From Macrobrachium rosenbergii (lineage: Eukaryota > Arthropoda > Malacostraca > Decapoda > Palaemonidae), in the NCBI RefSeq assembly GCF_040412425.1, contig NC_089755.1, positions 47,952,621-48,016,620 of the forward strand: a stretch of 64,000 bases of DNA, in the 5' to 3' direction. The stretch's first letter is position 1. Each line of letters opens with the position of its first letter. Both the position numbers and the translations under genes were made by a program. This document shows, piece after piece, positions 12,751-24,988 of this stretch. The notes under the pieces are model-generated. The model ran no database searches. It saw only the letters and a list, made by a program, of their open reading frames with translations, and was not told where the DNA came from.

Positions 12751-13832
12751 CCCTGCCAAAGATAACAATAAAGTCCACCAGCGTTACTGCACATATTTCC
12801 AGCCGGGGGTTTGGGGGCGGGGGAAGCATCACGCTATGTTAAGTGAATTACATGTACAGTAGCTTAATAGATTAATCGGACGGAGGGTCATCCAAGAGGG
12901 TCCTCTTCACAGTTCCCAGGAAGACTAATGACTTCGATTAGATATCCCTTCGCCATTATCCGGATGCCTAATTGGCCATCTGTATTTGTTTTTTAATTCT
13001 AGTTTCATTTGCTCTTTTTTATCATTACTTTGTATTTTAGCTGTTCTGTTTGTTTATCTATTTTGACTAATTTGTGGGGGGTTGTTTATAATACTCTGCC
13101 CTTTATTTGACTTAAGTTTTAATTGGTTCTTTAATATTTTGCTTTCTTTGTCATGTCATCTGTAATTGACTTCTAAATTTTTCTCTTTTTCTTCTTTTTT
13201 TTGTGTCCTTATATTCTTTTATTATTTGTGTCCTTATGACTTATTTTTTGGGTTTGTTACTTCTTTTGGTTTCTTTCGACTTCTGTGCCTTGTTTTCGTA
13301 AGTTTATCTCATTTTGTTTTTTTCTATTTTAGTCTCTTTAACTGTAATCTTTTTCCTGCATTTTTGTTTCCTTTAAGCTGCTGAAAGTCATTGTACTTTC
13401 CTCTTTAACGGAAAGCCGCTAACCAAAGAAGCTTATGGCAAGGAAAAAAATGAAATGCCTCTTTTATCACTTTGCTCGTTACTTTGAACAGTAGCCAAAG
13501 GAAAAGTTTTCTCTCCCTGGATGGCTCAGAAGCCATCAGTTTCCCGGAAGTGGGGAACATTGTAACCCTTTACGATAGAAAGTGTGGTAGTTGAGGGTAA
13601 GGTATGGTTTCCTGGTCATGAATAAGTAAGTAGATTAAGGGTTTTAGTGAGGGACTTCACGGTTATTGCAGTTCATTCTTCTGAAAGGTAAACTCATTAT
13701 GTAATAAACTTATTATGTAACATGTAATAGGGTTGTCCTTTCCTGTGAAATAAGCTTCCATTAAGCAGAGGGATGATCAGAAGTATTCTCTAAATGTGAT
13801 CTTCGTGACTTCCTTGCGGTAATTTCTGAATA

Positions 13833-14070
13833 TTTTTTCGCAACCCTCTAGTAATTTCCTCATGTTATTTCTGCCCGTTGTAACACTTTAATTGGACAGG
13901 TAATTGAAAGCATGCCTCTAAATTGTGAGCTGAGTTCATTCACAGCGGTTTTTCTATAACCTTTTCACAACCCTCTACTAATTTCTTAATGTTACTTTTG
14001 CACATTGCAACCATTTAATTGAGGAGATAATCGAAAGTACGCCTTTAAATTGTAAGGCGAGTTCATTTGT
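13833..14070 (+). repeat. Diverged direct duplication of ~127 bp
   Basis: The block around CAACCCTCTAGTAATTTC (13841) recurs at 13968 as CAACCCTCTACTAATTTC, with further matches AATTGAAAGCATGCCT / AATCGAAAGTACGCCT and GAGTTCATT. Confidence 0.75.
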
Positions 14071-14864
14071 TGTATTCAGTTTCAGTTCTAAGAGAAAAAG
14101 TTACACAAGCAGTTTATTTGCATCATCAAAATTGCGAGCAAGTTGCTAATTATCTTGTCATTGTGCAGACTTGCAAAGTTACCATTTTTCTTGAAGGTGT
14201 TATCACATTATTTTCATGCTTACATGACTTCGGTTTTGTCGCCAGCATGGGAAAGCAGCTGGTTAAAAAAGGTGGGGAGGGGGTTAATTTGTATAATGTT
14301 TACCGACTAGATGTCAGAAAATTCATAAGTTGCTACCAAATTTACAAACCATCGACTTGAACGCAGTTACATGTGTCATAAATTTTCATTTCAAATCAGT
14401 GTTACAAAGAGCGGAAATTTGTCCTTGTGGCGTCCCAGTAAAGAACAGAAAAAAAAACTAGTACCAATAAACTTCGCAGAAGTCTTTATACCGTTGTCGC
14501 TTTAGCACTTTTCCGTCATTAAAATGATTCCTCTTCGAGATGTTTACATAGCGCTTGTCCAGTTATCTGGGGGAGGAGTGTATCCCCATTACCTGGTATA
14601 CCAGCGGAGTCCACTTCTGGACTCCATGGCGTGGGCGACCAATGAAACAAAACACAAAAATATCAAGAATTAAATAAATAGCCTATATAACGTACTCCGC
14701 TCAGATTTACGTGCAGTGTATGTAAATCACGATGATTCTGATGTTTTGATCCAAAAAGGTCTGGGACATTATATTAGATTTAGGAGCTAAGAGAAAAAAT
14801 TATTCTAGTTAATTCGAATGTGTTTTTATCCTGACAGAATATGGGTAGTTTTATTAGCCTTCTA

Positions 14865-15080
<216 letters not shown>

Positions 15081-15169
15081 GGTATGTCCTCCTCAGTCGA
15101 TTTCTGAATGCTTAAAGGACTACTTTGTTATTCCAATTTTGATAAATTTAATTTATTCTTATCTATATA

Positions 15170-15173
<4 letters not shown>

Positions 15174-15259
<86 letters not shown>

Positions 15260-15312
15260 TGTGTGTGTTAGATAGATAGATAGAAAGATAGATGGATCTA
15301 GATATAGATATC
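15174..15312. repeat. (TA)n(GT)n(GATA)n compound
   Basis: TA to 15256, GT to 15268, then GATA/GATG units to about 15312. Confidence 0.94.
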
Positions 15313-15367
15313 TTCATAGATTTTGCAACTCCACCGCCCATCTTGTATTGGATGCAGGCAGCTATTG

Positions 15368-15545
15368 GGCGCGGTGGCTGAGTGGCACAGAGCTTAGCTC
15401 ACATCTACTAGGCCCGTGAATTGCTCCTGACCCAGGAGCAACAGCGTCTACTGGGATCAAAAAAGGGTTGGGGGCCTAACATCCTCACCCCTTGAGACTT
15501 GCTAAGAAATCTGACGACTGTGCCCTTCTGATGCCACCCACTCGA
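15368..15545 (+). mobile_element. tRNA-derived SINE-like fragment
   Basis: The head reads GGCGCGGTGGCTGAGTGGCA, with an A-box-like TGGCTGAGTGG at 15374-15384 and a degraded B-box region around GGCCCGTGAATTGC (15411-15424). It is followed by an unrelated body (to about 15545, ending near GCCACCCACTCGAG). The cloverleaf cannot be closed well and the B box is broken, so it is a repeat rather than a working tRNA gene. Confidence 0.55.
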
Positions 15546-15828
15546 GAGAGGGAAAAAAAAACTACAGTCAGTTAATACCGAATTTATTGTATCTTCAGAA
15601 TATCCAATATCTTTTTTTTTTCCTGCTTATGAGAGCAAGAAAGCGTTATTGCAGTAGAGAATGCGTCTCAATTTTGTAAGAAAATTACCCCGTCTTCACC
15701 CCGAAGCTTCTCGAAGCTGAAATAATATTATTGGCGTAAAATCTTAAAGAGCAGAAGTTACAAGTCTCGAAGAATCTGCTTCAGGATCTGAAAATGTTTT
15801 AGCCATGCCATGCATTTATTGAATTCCT

Positions 15829-15829
<1 letters not shown>

Positions 15830-15878
<49 letters not shown>
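15830..15878. repeat. (CT)n microsatellite
   Basis: About 24 CT units. Confidence 0.95.
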
Positions 15879-15880
<2 letters not shown>

Positions 15881-16033
15881 AAAAGAAACAATGCAGGGAG
15901 GAACTCCAGTCTAAGAGGGACGACGTCGAAGGCAGCACCTTGGGTCCCGATAATCCGAGCCTCCTCCCGACGTGTTTGTCTTCCCGCGTTCAAACAACTA
16001 CCTGGTATTACGTTATTGATCACAGGCACTACC

Positions 16034-16638
16034 CTGCCCCCCCCTCCTCCCTCCTTCACGTCTGTTCCTCATCATCCCCCCTTCTCCACCCACCACCTCC
16101 TCCTCCTCCTCTTCCTCCTCCTCCTCCTCCTCCTCCTCCTCTCCCCTCTCCCCTCCTTCTCTTCTACTGGGTTTCCCTACTCTCTGTCATTCTACTACCC
16201 CTTCCCCACGGTTTCTTCTTCCTACTCTTCCTCCTCTGCCTCTTTTCCCTTCTCCTACCCCTTCCCCTTAATTTCATCCTCCTCCTCCTCCTACTCCTCC
16301 TCTACCCTCTTTCTTCTTTTCCTACACCTTCTCCTAAATTTTATCATCTTCCTTTTCCTCCTCCTCCTTTTACCCCTTCCCCTTCACCTTCCCCCTCAGT
16401 TTCCACCTCCTCCCTCTTCACCCGTTCCTACCCCTTCCCCTCACTCTCTTCTTCCTCCACCCCTCCTCTTTACTTTCTACTCGCCCCTCCCTCCCATTTC
16501 CCCATCCCACTCTCACTTTCTACCTTCCCTTCCTCCTCCTACCTGCCTCTCTTTTTCTCTCTTCTCTCCTTCGTATCCTCGTCTCCCACTCCTACACACT
16601 TGCTCAGGTTTCCTTCTAACTCTCCTTGCCTCTCTGTC

Positions 16639-16673
<35 letters not shown>

Positions 16674-16680
16674 CTCTCAT
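16034..16680. repeat. ~650-bp polypyrimidine tract
   Basis: Almost only C and T, with CTC runs at 16096-16142 and CT runs at 16638-16678. The Ser/Pro/Leu-rich ORFs here are composition artefacts. Confidence 0.92.
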
Positions 16681-17389
16681 TTTGGCGTCGACGCTGTTTC
16701 ATCTGTCCGCCAATTATGATTCTGTTTATTACTTCTGCCTTTGTATTTCCTTGTCTTTATAAGACAAGTCCTTGTTTTTAATTAGTTTTATTCATTTTCC
16801 CTTCTTTTTCTTTCGTAGTTTTAGTTATTCCTTTTTGATGAGTTTGGCTTCGTGACTTTTACTTCTCCTTCTCAATTTTTTTTTTATTTGCTTTACGTTT
16901 TCGTGTGTTCCGTGTGATTCTTTCATAAATTTACTCTGATGTATTATCATCTGTCTACCTTTTTATTTGTGTTGCTGTGTCATATCTTTCTTTAATGGCC
17001 TTTTATCCGTGTTATTTGTTTGTCTCCAATTTTTTTAAACTTTTTTCTAATGCCCTTTATGATAGTCTTTATTAGTTTTTTAGCTTTTTTATATATTTCT
17101 TTAGCCAGTCTAAACCATGTAGAATGCTGCTTTTTATTTTGTCTTATTTAATTGGCGTTCCTCCTACTTTCCTCTTCCATTTTATTTAAAATTCCTTAAT
17201 GATTGTTTCAATTTAGATTTGTTTCCGTCGCATTTTATTTTCTCGGTAGATTCTCCACTTGCCAAAAGTTATTTGCTTTTATTCTCAGCTGATTCATTCC
17301 ATCTATTTCTATTTCATTGATTACTCATTGCCTTATCCTTCCTGTCCACTTAGCATATGTCCCGAATACTCTTGAAGTCACGTGACTCT

Positions 17390-17678
17390 GAAGTTCCTCT
17401 CATCCATTTCTACCATGTTCAGTCATTTCTCTCAGGTTCCTCTCATCCATTTCTACCATGTTCAGTCATTTCTCTCAGGTTCCTCTCATCCATTTCTACC
17501 AGGTTCAGTCATTTCTCTCAGGTTCCTCTCATCCATTTCTACCATGTTCAGTCATTTCTCTCAGGTTCTTCTCATCCATTTCTACCATGTTCAGTCATTA
17601 TTTTCTCTCAGGTTCCTCTCATCCATTTCTACCATGTTCAGTCATTTCTCTCAGGTTCCTCTCATCCATTTCTACCTG
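17390..17678 (+). repeat. 43-bp minisatellite, about 6.5 units
   Basis: Unit begins CTCTCATCCATTTCTACCAT and ends CATTTCTCTCAGGTTC. One unit has a small insertion (TTATT near 17598). It stays open in all three forward frames; these ORFs are artefacts. Confidence 0.93.
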
Positions 17679-18728
17679 ACGGAATAGGAAAGCTTTTTGT
17701 GTAGCTTACTAGCGGTAATATATTTAAAAATATACAAACACCGGTGTGTTTGCAGAGACAGATAGTACACTCATACACCTGCGCGTACACCCACACATGA
17801 TTGCACCTACCTGTTTCTCCTAGGACCTCAGTGAATCACGGTCGTATTTTTTATTTATTATAGCACAAGTGGAAAATTACGTTAGGCCGTTTATGATCAA
17901 ATATATACGATGTAAATTGTATCTTTAAAGTATTTATACGTCAGTATGTATGCGTCAGGACCTTAGGTTTACAGTTTCAATAACTGTCAAATCCAGTGCC
18001 AAGTTTTTGCCAGTCGAAGTGGTAGGTCATTAACATATACAATTATCATTACTCATGCGATTTGCCAATTTCCCATAACTAAAGTATCAGAAATCGGCAG
18101 GAAAATATTAGATGATGTTAACTAATCATTGGACTTGGGCAGTTATTATATAATCAATGATTTTATGTTTTAATAGCCACTGGTTGTGAAAAGCCGCTAG
18201 TAGCATAATGTAGAATTGATGATTTTTAAATAACTATTTTGAACAAAAGTAGAAGGTCATTGGGTGAGTCTGCACCACAAGAAAGAAGAATCAGTGCTTC
18301 AGTGCACCTTGCAACAGACTGCAAAGATTTGTTGCGTCAGTAACGTATGGTATTTTATGAATATTCAAAGAGAGCTTCAACCCAGGGTAAACCCTTCTCT
18401 TTTATCCGAGCTTGGGAGTGTAAGAACTCTCAAGACTGAGTTCGAATTTCAACTAACCCGACATTTTTTTTCTCGAGTGCTGAAGGAGTCGTCGTTCTTG
18501 ACTTTTAAAATTACACTAAAGACATATTAGTTCAGTCTTTAACTCTCTCATTTTCTGTCTTCGTCACGCCATTAGTTGGCGAGTTTCTTTTTTTTCCCTC
18601 CTCCTCTCTCTCTCAAGTGGTTTCAAGGTTGTAGAACAAGCGACAGGCAGACAGTTATTGCGCGTTATGGAGGGAAATGGAAGGGCCTTTCATTTCAAGG
18701 GAAGAGAGAGGATACTCCAACCGACTCC

Positions 18729-18738
18729 CTCTCTCTCT

Positions 18739-18833
<95 letters not shown>
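18729..18833. repeat. (CT)n then (TA)n
   Basis: CT to 18760, TA to 18833. Confidence 0.95.
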
Positions 18834-18836
<3 letters not shown>

Positions 18837-18901
18837 TTTAAATCACGAAAAGGTAAAACGTGATTATATAAACGAGGTTACAGCCTCGTATTGTAACTTT
18901 G

Positions 18902-18904
<3 letters not shown>

Positions 18905-18991
<87 letters not shown>
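18905..18991. repeat. (TA)n microsatellite
   Basis: About 43 TA units. Confidence 0.95.
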
Positions 18992-18992
<1 letters not shown>

Positions 18993-19098
18993 TATACCAC
19001 ATATATTTGGTCACATGCATCTGTGTAACTTACTATATACACATACTTATTTTGTGTATATGTTTGTATGTATATACACAATTGTAAGTATGTGTGTG

Positions 19099-19127
19099 TT
19101 AGAGAGAGAGAGACAGAGAGAAAGAGA
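19099..19127. repeat. Imperfect (GA)n
   Basis: GA with ACAG and AAAG interruptions. Confidence 0.9.
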
Positions 19128-19458
19128 ATGTGTCAAAGTCATAGCCATACCCGTACAAGTAACACTTGAACGAGAATGAAACACAGGAGTCTCCCCCTTC
19201 CCCCTTTCTCCCCCTCCTCCCCCGAAACGACCTTACGATGAGTGTCCCCTTTACGACGTCGTTGAAGCGACGTAATCCCATAAATTGCAAGGAACGAGGC
19301 CCGAAGCCAGAAGGAGATTTAACACAAATATACCAATGGACGTGTAGGAAAGGAATTAAATAAAATAGGAATCCCCCCCTCCCCCCTCAAATCTCCAGCA
19401 CTTCCACTGAGTGGTAGGGCGTGCGTAAGATGCATTCTTCTCTATCAACAGCTTATTC

Positions 19459-19484
19459 AGAGAGAGAGAGAGAGAGAGAGAGAG
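19459..19484. repeat. (GA)n microsatellite
   Basis: About 13 GA units. Confidence 0.94.
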
Positions 19485-19656
19485 GAATTATTCACTGAGT
19501 AAGACGCACAGACGAAGACCGAGGCGAGTTATTCAGTGTAGGAGAGAAATAGACACAGGAACTATAAATTCAAAGAGCAAGAGAGAGATTTACCATTGAT
19601 TTATTTAATAACACAACTGTAAAATGCAGTGTACTCCTAAGAAACTTCTAACTTAA

Positions 19657-19786
19657 AAGTTCATGACATTATATTCATATAGCCCAGGCATACATATTCA
19701 TAAAAAAACTGTGTGATGATAAAGTTCATGACATTATATTCATATAGCCCAGGCATACATATTCATAAAAAACTGTGTGATGATAG
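19657..19786 (+). repeat. Recent tandem duplication, 65 bp x 2
   Basis: The block from AAAGTTCATGACATTATATT to ACTGTGTGATGAT occurs twice back to back, differing only by one A in an A-run. Confidence 0.92.
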
Positions 19787-20705
19787 CCAAGGCCTTCAGT
19801 GAACTTTAAATCCCAATGTTACTAATAACACCTCAAGTCTTCCGATACCCTGGAAATAATATAGTTACCATCCACATCCCGGCACTCATAGAGAAAACTA
19901 CCTCTCAACTCCCAGATACTGAGACATTAAACTAGCAGGTGTTTGACAGTTAAGGGAACTAATCATACTGCCAAATGGTACCATATAATCTCAAGAAATA
20001 AAAAGAGAAAGATATAGGTAGAGAGAGAGAGAAAGACTTCTTGTGACTGAGAGACAGGTAGTCTTAACAGATTTTGAGAGACAGATAAGCGAATTTGGAG
20101 ATATTGATGTAGAGAGCAGCATCTTAAAGGTTTTACTAGTTACTGAAACAGTATTTAAATTACTTTCGCCTCTGTCTTATCACAGTACGGTAAACAACTC
20201 GATGACTTCATTTCCTGACCTCCCACTCCGAATTTCCATTAAAAGGACAAATGGAACCTTTATACCGAAGGGTCTGGAAGTGGTCCCACCCAACCTAACT
20301 GCAGGGTGTGGAAAGAAAAAGTGAGAGGCGGAAAAGAAAGGAAAAAAAGAGTGTTATCATATGTAGATGAAGCCATCCAGCCCTGACTTCCCGAGCTCGA
20401 GAAAACAAAGTGACAAAGGAATCTTATGAATGGCCGCTGAAGTCAACCATATGAATATTGCAGTAGGGTCACGTATTGGGAGGGACCCCAAGTGATATTA
20501 AAGGAATGAATTTGAGGGAGACCCAAGGGGTAGAGAGGTTATCTTTAAACAATATTAAAGTTTTCCGGAGGTGCAGGGAACGCCGTCTGATATACAGTGC
20601 GCCGCTGTTGACCTAGCAGTGGATTAAATACCGAGGAATTAATTAGTCGATTGTTGTGGTCGCAGCCAAGGGTGAAGGTCACGGGTTCAGTTACCAAAGG
20701 GACAA

Positions 20706-20707
<2 letters not shown>

Positions 20708-20794
<87 letters not shown>

Positions 20795-20809
20795 CAGTAT
20801 ATATATATA

Positions 20810-20873
<64 letters not shown>

Positions 20874-20884
20874 ATGTAACTTAT

Positions 20885-20949
<65 letters not shown>
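20708..20949. repeat. Alternating (TA)(TG)(TA)(TG)(TA) compound
   Basis: TA 20708-20757, TG 20758-20788, TA 20789-20852, TG 20853-20873, TA 20889-20949, with TATACAGTATA at 20790-20801. Confidence 0.95.
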
Positions 20950-20952
<3 letters not shown>

Positions 20953-21261
20953 TTATGTATATACATATGTATATATGCAGTATATATAGTTCTCTGTACC
21001 TTTCTTACATCTAATTTTCTCCAATTCTAATCTTATTTTACCTGCATTAAAGTAATCCCAACTATCTACGTTAAAGAATCTGCTCCGGTAATAAAACAGA
21101 ATCATTTTAAGGCCGAGAGGAAATGAGTAGATTAAGTTTGATGGGCGACGTATAATACTGAAACGAAATTCATTTACAAAGTGTAAGTTCAAATTTTTAA
21201 AAAATCGAAACTTAATTAATGCCTCCTTTCCCCTCCTTTCATTCCTTTTCGTCATCTTCAT

Positions 21262-21320
<59 letters not shown>
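21262..21320. repeat. (GA)n microsatellite
   Basis: About 29 GA units. Confidence 0.95.
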
Positions 21321-21323
<3 letters not shown>

Positions 21324-21537
21324 CCAAATCTCGATCGCGTGGGATGTGTCTTCTCCAAGGCTATCACTCCCTTTCGAAGTTTCTCTCCGTCAGGATATTT
21401 TCCGTCGTTACCTCCGAGGCGCCTCTGATTTCCATCTAGCCTGGGTTACGTGAGCTGGATGAATGACAGTATTATTATCGAACTTAATTTTCTCACTCTT
21501 TAGTTTTCCTGTTTTGTTCTCTATTAACAGACACTTT

Positions 21538-21624
21538 ATATATATACATATATGTAATGTATGTGTGTTTAAAGTATTTATGTATGTATTGTGTTTATAT
21601 GTGTATATATATATATATACTGTA

Positions 21625-21677
<53 letters not shown>

Positions 21678-21690
21678 GTATATATATATA

Positions 21691-21768
<78 letters not shown>

Positions 21769-21775
21769 TATATGA
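21538..21775. repeat. (TA)n-rich compound
   Basis: TA with TATG, TACTGTA, TTTA and CACACA interruptions. Confidence 0.94.
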
Positions 21776-21831
21776 AAACTGGCTCTACTGATAGGAAATG
21801 GCTCCTGAAAAAGGCGCATGAAAGTAGTAAC

Positions 21832-21853
21832 AGAGAGAGAGAGAGAGAGAAAG
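21832..21853. repeat. (GA)n microsatellite
   Basis: About 10 GA units. Confidence 0.92.
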
Positions 21854-22224
21854 AAAATGTGCGCCGGTATCGTATGTTCCTGTCACGCCAGTTTGTATTA
21901 ATCGATTTGGCTTCAGTCTGCATCTACATCTGAATCTCAATTTACTCCTGTTTTGAATTTTACTTTTATTTTCCCCTTGTAACGCGAATATTATTTTTAG
22001 TTGTCTCCCTTTCTTGCGAGTCATTCCCTTCTCCTTCCCCCTTATTTTATTTTTTTACTCTGCCTGCAAGTTCATTATCATATAGATGGAGGCCAGATAT
22101 AAACTTTGGTTGTTTTTTGCTGCCGGTCACATCAAGGCGGTATTGTTTGTGTCACCTGCTGCGAAACACATGCCATTATTCTCAACGTCTCTGTGGGGAA
22201 GCACACATGTATAGACAGTATTCA

Positions 22225-22341
22225 TTTATATACATAATATATATATATATAGTTATGTATGTATATATATAAATATTTTTAGATATACATGCATATATAT
22301 ATGTATATATACATATATATGCATGTATATATATGTGTGTG

Positions 22342-22411
<70 letters not shown>
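22225..22411. repeat. TA/TATG-rich tract ending in (TA)n
   Basis: Mixed TATG/TACA words, pure TA from about 22345 to 22411. Confidence 0.94.
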
Positions 22412-22415
<4 letters not shown>

Positions 22416-22503
22416 GCTTATAATCACTTTAACACGCGATTCGTTTACTACCATTGTCATACACAGAAAATAAGAGACGAGGTCTGTTATTTTTCACCTG
22501 CTA

Positions 22504-22507
<4 letters not shown>

Positions 22508-22580
<73 letters not shown>

Positions 22581-22640
22581 CGTATATGTACAAATATGTA
22601 TGTATGTATGTATGTGTACAAATATGTTTATGTGAGTGTG
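22508..22640. repeat. (TA)n then (TATG)n
   Basis: TA to 22579; TATG units at 22597-22613. Confidence 0.94.
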
Positions 22641-23290
22641 TATATAAAATACAGTAAGGAAAAAACAAACAGTAATTGAGATCTTGAATTGCGTTATAAA
22701 AGCTACGATGAAAGCACGGTAGTTAACACATACTTTAAAAAGCTGTTGGCAAGTGCGAGGAAGACAGCTCTTGAGGGTGTATGTGATGCTCAGGACACCT
22801 GACTTAAACAACACCTGTTGCCATTTGGACGAGGCTTAACTACAATTTCTAATTGTATAAATTTTCAGCTGATAAAGCCACTTCTTCGGGTCTTGGCATT
22901 ATAAACTTCATCTGGGGTTTAAAAAGTTCGAGACAACATCTGATCCTTTGGTCTTGTGAGATTTTGACTTTGGGGGATAAAGGTGGGTCTATTGTGCCGG
23001 TAACAGACAGCCAGACAGAGGAAGAATTAATGGAATAATAAGACCGGGCGTTGTAGGCGAGAAAAATTCAAAGAGGATTTACAATAAATATCCCTGGTGA
23101 TTTTTTTCCTGCAGGTAAATGTAGTTATATTAAATTTAGATGAATATTTAATTTAAAAGGGGTGTGTGTGTGTGTTTTATGTAGTGGGAGTATGGGATTC
23201 AGTAAAATACCTGTAGTTATTTTTAATATTATCGAAATTTTTTAAGCCTATTTAATTTCAATTCTGGGTCTTGTTGCAGGGTTGAGTTTT

Positions 23291-23348
23291 TTATTATTAT
23301 TAGCTGTTGCATGAATAATATTATCAGCTCATGCACAGGTAATAATAA
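23291..23348. repeat. Small hairpin
   Basis: TTATTATTATTAGCTGTTGC plus ATGA (23291-23314) pairs imperfectly with TCATGCACAGGTAATAATAA (23329-23348) around a 14-base loop. Confidence 0.5.
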
Positions 23349-23771
23349 AAATTAAGATAAGGTCAAGACTATTCTCGCTGGGGTCAAGTGATACTATCCG
23401 TCAAGGTAACCAGAGTCATTCACACAGTACAAATATTTACATAGGATCGATGTGATAAGATTATTCAGGGTTCCCGACTTATCTAGTATGATCAAGATGT
23501 GGCAACAGTAATGATTGAGGAAGAAACTAATAATACAAAAACCGGGAATGAATCCTGTGTACTGATTAAATAATTTGAGAGTACATAGTTGAACATGAAC
23601 ACTAAGTAACCATCGCCATATTCCCACACTCGTCTCCGTGGATCATGCCAAAAAATAAACTAGTTTAAACTCTAAAAAAAAATTCTTCGCTCAATTTTCC
23701 CTTTACGTCCCCTCCAAGGTACTCGTCGTCGCCTTTTTATTTACCATCCTCATCCCTGTTTTCTGTTGCAG

Positions 23772-24007
23772 GCGACATCGAGCGTCTCCAGAGATTCTGG
23801 ATGACGGGCACTTGTAAACCCAAGAAGCAGCAGCGCCGGGCGTCCGAACCCCTGGCCATCGAGCAGTTCTTATCGGCCTACTTGCTGCTCGGAATAGGGA
23901 TGGTCATAGCCATCGTGTTGCTGGCGCTCGAACACATATACTTCAAGTACGTCCGCAAACATTTGGCCAAGAAGGACAGTGGAGGGTGCTGCGCCCTCGT
24001 CAGCTTG
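23772..24007 (+). CDS. Nmdar2: NMDA receptor subunit 2 (GluN2-like), exon with end of S2, M4 and proximal tail
   Basis: This internal exon encodes about 79 residues starting (G)[16 protein letters not shown]. The subunit is the glutamate-binding part of a heteromeric NMDA-type cation channel in the neuronal plasma membrane. The first ~30 residues are the end of the extracellular S2 lobe, including a WMTGTC segment with the family's late Cys. A hydrophobic run from about residue 35 to 62 ([21 protein letters not shown]) is M4, followed by [12 protein letters not shown] and a CCALVSL motif that begins the cytosolic tail. The identity rests on recognition of the insect NMDAR2 sequence around [10 protein letters not shown] and YFKYVRK. 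The acceptor is TTCTGTTGCAG at 23761-23771; the exon completes a codon begun upstream (two bases enter). The donor TTG|GTAAGT at 24008 is close to ideal and leaves phase 0. Earlier exons (ATD, S1, M1-M3) were not found in the window, so the gene enters from the left. Confidence 0.93.
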
Positions 24008-24079
24008 GTAAGTTCGACTCTTCCGAGTTTATATACAGATGTTTCGAAGAGATTTTTGTAGGTGAGAGACGAAGGAACT

Positions 24080-24600
24080 AATACAACTTTCTCGGAGGTA
24101 ACGAAGGAGGTTGAAATATTTTCTGTCGGAAGTAACGAAGGAACTTGAGACATTTTCTCTCGGAAGTAACGAAGGAACTTGAGACATTTTCTCTTGGAAG
24201 TAACGAAGGAACTTGAGACATTTTCTCTCGGAAGTAACGAAGGAACTTGAAACATTTTCTCGGAAGTAACAAAGGAACTTGAAAAATTTTCTTGGAAGTA
24301 ACGAAGGAACTTGAAAAATTTTCTCGGAAGTAACAAAGGAACTTGAAAAATTTTCTCGGGAGTAACGAAAGAACTTGAAAAATTTTCTGGGAAGTAACGG
24401 AGGAAAAATTTTCTCGGGAGTAACGAAAGAACTTGAAAAATTTTCTCGGAAGTAACGGAGGAACTTGAAAAATTTTCTTGGAAGTAACGAAATAACGTAA
24501 TATATTTTCTCGGAAGTAACGAAGGAGCATAAACAACTTTCTCAGAAGTAACGAAGTAACGTAAACGATTTTCTCGGAAGTAACGAAAGAACTCGAACTA
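24080..24600 (+). repeat. ~32-bp minisatellite just after an exon donor, about 16 units
   Basis: Consensus CTCGGAAGTAACGAAGGAAC followed by TTGAAAAATTTT; early units carry GAGACATTTTCT instead. Unit length varies from 31 to 34 bp, with some shortened units near 24400. Begins about 70 bases after the donor at 24008. Confidence 0.92.
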
Positions 24601-24698
24601 TGCTTTTAAGATGACTGAATTTTATTATAAAAGAGCCATTAAGAAGGACAATCCAATGACATTCACAAGCGTCTGAAAATAAGTTTGGGCGAAGTGCA

Positions 24699-24957
24699 TA
24701 CCGTCCCTTTTATTGGCAAAGTGTCGAACGTGAACGCTTTCAGTTTTTCTAGTTATCTGCATCGATGGTGATTTTATCATTGACTTTCTATTTCAGCCAA
24801 GTACCGAGTGTCTCTCTCTCACCATACATCTTGCGGATGGTGAGAGACAGATTTGATATTTTGCTGAAACAAGTCAATTATCAAATCACAATCGATGCAG
24901 GGAACTCAGACAATTGAAAAAAAATCCATATTCAAAACTTGTCACAAAAGGGACGAT
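24699..24957. repeat. Imperfect foldback repeat in the NMDAR2 intron
   Basis: CTGCATCGATGGTGATTTTA (24758-24777) pairs with a diverged inverse copy at about 24881-24900 (AAATCACAATCGATGCAG). The pairing extends outward to CCGTCCCTTTT (24699) and AAAAGGGACGATA (24945-24957), and inward to TCTCTCACC / GGTGAGAGA. It looks like an old MITE. Confidence 0.6.
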
Positions 24958-24988
24958 ATTTGGAGTGGATCCTAACCTCCATTGAATG

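Noticed and set aside
15368..15440. Functional tRNA-Ser-like gene
   Set aside because: The B box is degraded and the acceptor stem does not close; it fits a SINE head better.
15940..16762. Two ORFs of ~250 residues, Ser/Pro/Leu-rich
   Set aside because: They come from a pure C/T tract; any frame of such DNA lacks stops.
20043..20324. 93-residue ORF in the left intron
   Set aside because: No recognisable domain and no splice context; likely chance.
23878..24536. Two 152-residue minus-strand ORFs
   Set aside because: They are translations of the ~32-bp minisatellite and the antisense of the receptor exon.
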